Assembly (NCBI GenBank): GCA_963576725.1
Contig: OY755241.1
Location: 31,250,853-31,314,852, forward strand
Source of the DNA: Azorinus chamasolen
Taxonomy: Eukaryota; Mollusca; Bivalvia; Cardiida; Solecurtidae
Direction of reading: 5' to 3'
DNA: 64,000 bases
Shown here piece by piece: positions 61,180-64,000 of the stretch (positions are counted from its first letter, which is position 1; each line of letters begins with the position of its first letter). Both the position numbers and the translations under genes were made by a program. Under the pieces are notes generated by a model, which saw only the letters and a program-made list of their open reading frames with translations, ran no database searches and was not told the DNA's origin.

Positions 61180-62400
61180 TTGAAGAATAACTTGGTAAGG
61201 CATGCTTATCCTGAACTCTGAGTAGATGAATAAAATAACTACAAGTTGCATTTTGTGTAAAACATTTATTGGAAAAGTTCAGCAATGAATTTGGAAACAC
61301 CATGATAAAAGTATTCATTCATAAAGCCCTTAGCAGCATTTGAACATGTGTATAGTGACCAGCACTGTTTGCGTTTTGACCCTTTCAACTCTAAGTAGCT
61401 ATTGTGGGTTTTTATGTTGTCATGTAGGTCTTTTTTGTCACCAAAAAATGAACCAGTGTACAACTGTACATGGAATTTGGTTTTTTTTCAGATACTGTTT
61501 TAAATAAGCAAACACTGCAGACTCTGATTACAGGGTTCCTATAGGAGCCTTCTGAACTGGTTTTACACTGTTTGAAAAAGGAATGACTACATAAAAACAG
61601 GCACATAGTTCTGAAAGAGTACATGTCAGACAAATTCAGAAAGGCTAAGTTCTTGTAGACTCGTGCGTTATTCAGGATACTACATGTATGGAAACACGAA
61701 CCATTCCCACATGAATATTAGTTAAAGGAATTTTACTGTATTTATATTCCAGGACTAAAGTTTACCCATACACAGTACATGTAACTCATTCCCTCATAGT
61801 TCCACCTTTTAATGCATTTGTATTTATCATTCATTCATTTGCTCCTTGTCAGTAGATTTATGGCATCCAACAGGTTGGGTTCAAAATAGCCTATGAGGGA
61901 ATGGGTTAACATGAAATAGTAACAGCAAACCCTGAGCAGATGGCTTCTACTTAGTTGCAAATGTGTCAAAAGTTGTCCCTATGAGAAAATTTGTTGATTC
62001 ATAAATATTGATTTGACATGATGACATTATGAATAACAATTTGATAAAACCTTTACTGCATGAACACTCATGTACAAAGTAGCGACACCATGAATAACTG
62101 ATTTTTACGTTGGCATATTAACACATGAATTTTGGCCTTGGTAGAAACAGTAGATTTAAACTTTTGTTATTTCATATGCAAGCAGAGCATACCCTGATTG
62201 CTACAGGAGCCATCTGATCTCAGTCTACAAAGGCGTAGACAGGCTTCTTTATAGAGTAAAGGATATATTTATATAATGGTCTGTGAGCACAGGATCATTT
62301 TTTGCAGATACTACAGAATTAATTAAAGCTTATTCCATAAGCAATTAATATAGGTCCTGACCAGAAAGTTTCTACAGGAACTGTATGATCTAGGTCTACT
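61180..62400. other. Diverged TTAA remnants; no gene seen
   Basis: 61490-61620 and 62160-62250 hold decayed TTAA-1 palindromes (GGTTCCTATAGGAGCC at about 61535). 61785-61909 is a decayed TTAA-2 (right end GGGAATGGGTTAA). A minus-strand AATAAA lies at 61265-61270. Confidence 0.5.
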
Positions 62401-62402
62401 AT

Positions 62403-62900
62403 ATTTAACCCTTTCCTCATAGAAACGTCTTTTCATGAATTACGCAGAATAGACCCAGATCAGACGGTTCCTATAGGAGACGTCTGATCAGTGTCTGCTC
62501 TGTTTGCTTTTGACATGATATACATCTGATTCTACAGTTTTTGTCAAAGCAAACAATTCCCTTGAAAAGTTTACATGATTATTCGTGTTGTCATTTTAGC
62601 ATAGAAACTACAGAAACAGATCTAGTAAATTCCATTAGCAAACAGAGCAGACTCAGATCAGATGGCTCCTTAAGGAGACATCTGATCTAGGTCTACTCTG
62701 TAATTGAGTGAAAATGTGTTTGTAAGAAGGAATTGGCAATATATTATTCCATAAGCAAATAAAAAAGACCCCGAACAAAAAGCTTCTACAGGATCTGTCT
62801 GATCTGAGTCTACTCTGTTTACCCCTTTCCCTCATATCAATGCATTTTCACACATTATGCAAATGGAGTTGACCGAGATCAGATGGCTCCTATAGAAGAC
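62403..62900. mobile_element. Cluster of diverged TTAA-1 MITEs
   Basis: Three palindromes with CAGACGGTTCCTATAGGAGA-type centres follow one another (62455-62510, 62640-62700, 62760-62890). Ends are incomplete. Confidence 0.6.
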
Positions 62901-63260
62901 GTCTGACTGATATAGATCTAATTACATGATTAAAAATATTCATAATGTCATTAATGTTTATATGAATACTGTAAAAGGCATATACTTTTTGTATTTCCAG
63001 TAAATATCCAGTAATTGGCTAAAGTTAACACTATCCATGATGTATATTGTAATTTCTTTTCCATATAAGTGACACACAGTTTTAATTGAGATGAGAGTCT
63101 GGGATATTCAGTATCTTCATTCGGAATCCATGATGTTACATATTTATGTTGAGTCAATTAGCAAAAGAATGATAAATGTATCTGTTGGGGACAAATCCTG
63201 TATACTGGTCAATGCTGTCCAGGAAGGTGTCCCTTATCCTTTAAACACAGTAGCTTGAAA

Positions 63261-63394
63261 TTATTCCCTGTTGTCTGCTCCCACATTGCAAAGCCGCCTC
63301 ATGGCTCTGTTATAGTATTCTGCTCCCATGCATGTCTGTGATATGCCTTGACCAATGGCGAAAGTTCTGGGTCAGGGCAAAGACTATCCATTTG
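63261..63394 (-). CDS. Candidate terminal exon of an unidentified gene
   Basis: Repeat-free island. On the minus strand CTTTTTCTATTTCAG is a strong acceptor (exon would start at 63394) and opens MDSLCPDPELSPLVKAYHRH..., ending at a stop at 63299-63301. A second acceptor TGCCCTGACCCAG (exon start 63366) opens another frame containing GISQTCMGAEYYNRAMRRLC, ending at a stop at 63261-63263. I cannot decide between them and recognise neither protein. It would belong to a gene lying to the right of the window. Confidence 0.35.
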
Positions 63395-63444
63395 CTGAAA
63401 TAGAAAAAGGACATGCAGTGATTATGTCCCTAAAATCATCTACT

Positions 63445-63700
63445 GACTTTAACCCTTCCTCTGTTCAATATCCATGTAAAACTAATGATATCATAAATAG
63501 CTATTAGCTGATATTTTATAATGGCATATACAAATTAGTTTTTCGGGTATTGGTAGGAACTATAGTCAAATCTATTATAATTTCATAAGCAAATAGCAGA
63601 CCATGACCAGATGACTCTTATAGGAGCAATATCTGACTAGTCTACTCTGTTGGCAACTGTGTGAAAAAAAGCACTTATAGGGAGGATAGGGTTAACACTA
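63445..63700. mobile_element. TTAA-1 MITE, reverse, degenerate
   Basis: Starts TTTAACCCTTCCTCTG and ends AGGATAGGGTTAAC; palindrome arms partly decayed. Confidence 0.65.
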
Positions 63701-64000
63701 TTGGCAAACTTTCCAGGACAACAGTTTGGATACAGATACAGCATAAAGTAACTAAACAACATATTTGGATCAAAACTGTTAATTGCTCAAACCTGGTTGA
63801 TTGGAAAGTAACTGTATAAAATGATTTTTTATCATTCTTTGAACATTCTTCTCAGTTGCCTTTTCAAATACCAGTACACATTGCATGAAATTATTGATGA
63901 AAAGGAACGCATTGCATAAAAATTATTGATGAAAAGTAAGTTATTATCTGCTGACAAATTACATAGTTTAGGTTTGTTGATGCATTACTGCAATTACATG

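Overview
This is nuclear DNA from an animal, most likely a bivalve mollusc (inference). The reasons are AT-rich sequence, one spliced host gene with short exons and GT-AG introns, and a very dense load of short non-autonomous transposons. Several repeats have the layout of bivalve 'pearl'/Helentron-type elements: tandem core repeats, a (GACAGACGG)n or (GTCGGTCG)n microsatellite, and a short terminal palindrome. I cannot name the species.

Region 1 (1-21,200): the 5' two thirds of LRSAM1, a leucine-rich-repeat E3 ubiquitin ligase, on the minus strand. Thirteen coding exons can be placed to the base. All junctions are GT/AG and all phases agree, giving 426 codons plus one base, from the start codon at 21,147 to the donor after 418. 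The SAM and RING exons lie beyond the left edge. The introns are almost wholly transposon-derived. Two carry minisatellites that touch or copy a splice site of the gene.

Region 2 (21,200-43,036): intergenic, with no host exon found. It is packed with TTAA-flanked and TA-flanked palindromic MITEs, tandem-core elements near 32.5-34.5 kb, a TIR element at 23.9-25.4 kb, and nested insertions with readable target-site duplications.

Region 3 (43,037-48,360): a decayed Ty3/gypsy-like pol gene (protease, reverse transcriptase, RNase H end, integrase). It is broken by frameshifts, a roughly 1.75 kb insertion, a SINE and a 38-bp tandem array inside the integrase core. Its last reading frame ends in a clear PHD finger.

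Region 4 (48,360-64,000): three non-LTR retrotransposon fragments, a satellite with higher-order structure enclosed by inverted GGGGCAAT-type repeats (51.6-54.1 kb), a tRNA-like Pol III sequence, and a 145-bp tandem array (59.2-61.2 kb). Almost every unit of that array carries a nuclear-receptor response-element cluster (DR2, DR1, DR0 and IR3). A possible terminal exon of an unidentified minus-strand gene lies near 63.3 kb.

Repeat nicknames used below are mine. TTAA-1, TTAA-2 and TTAA-3 are MITEs flanked by TTAA with CCCTTTCC- or CTTTGCA-type ends, piggyBac-like. TA-1 and TA-2 are MITEs flanked by TA, Tc1/mariner/pogo-like. FB are fold-back hairpins. PRL are pearl/Helentron-like tandem-core elements. 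Single-element boundaries are exact where both flanking TTAA or TA copies are visible and approximate elsewhere.
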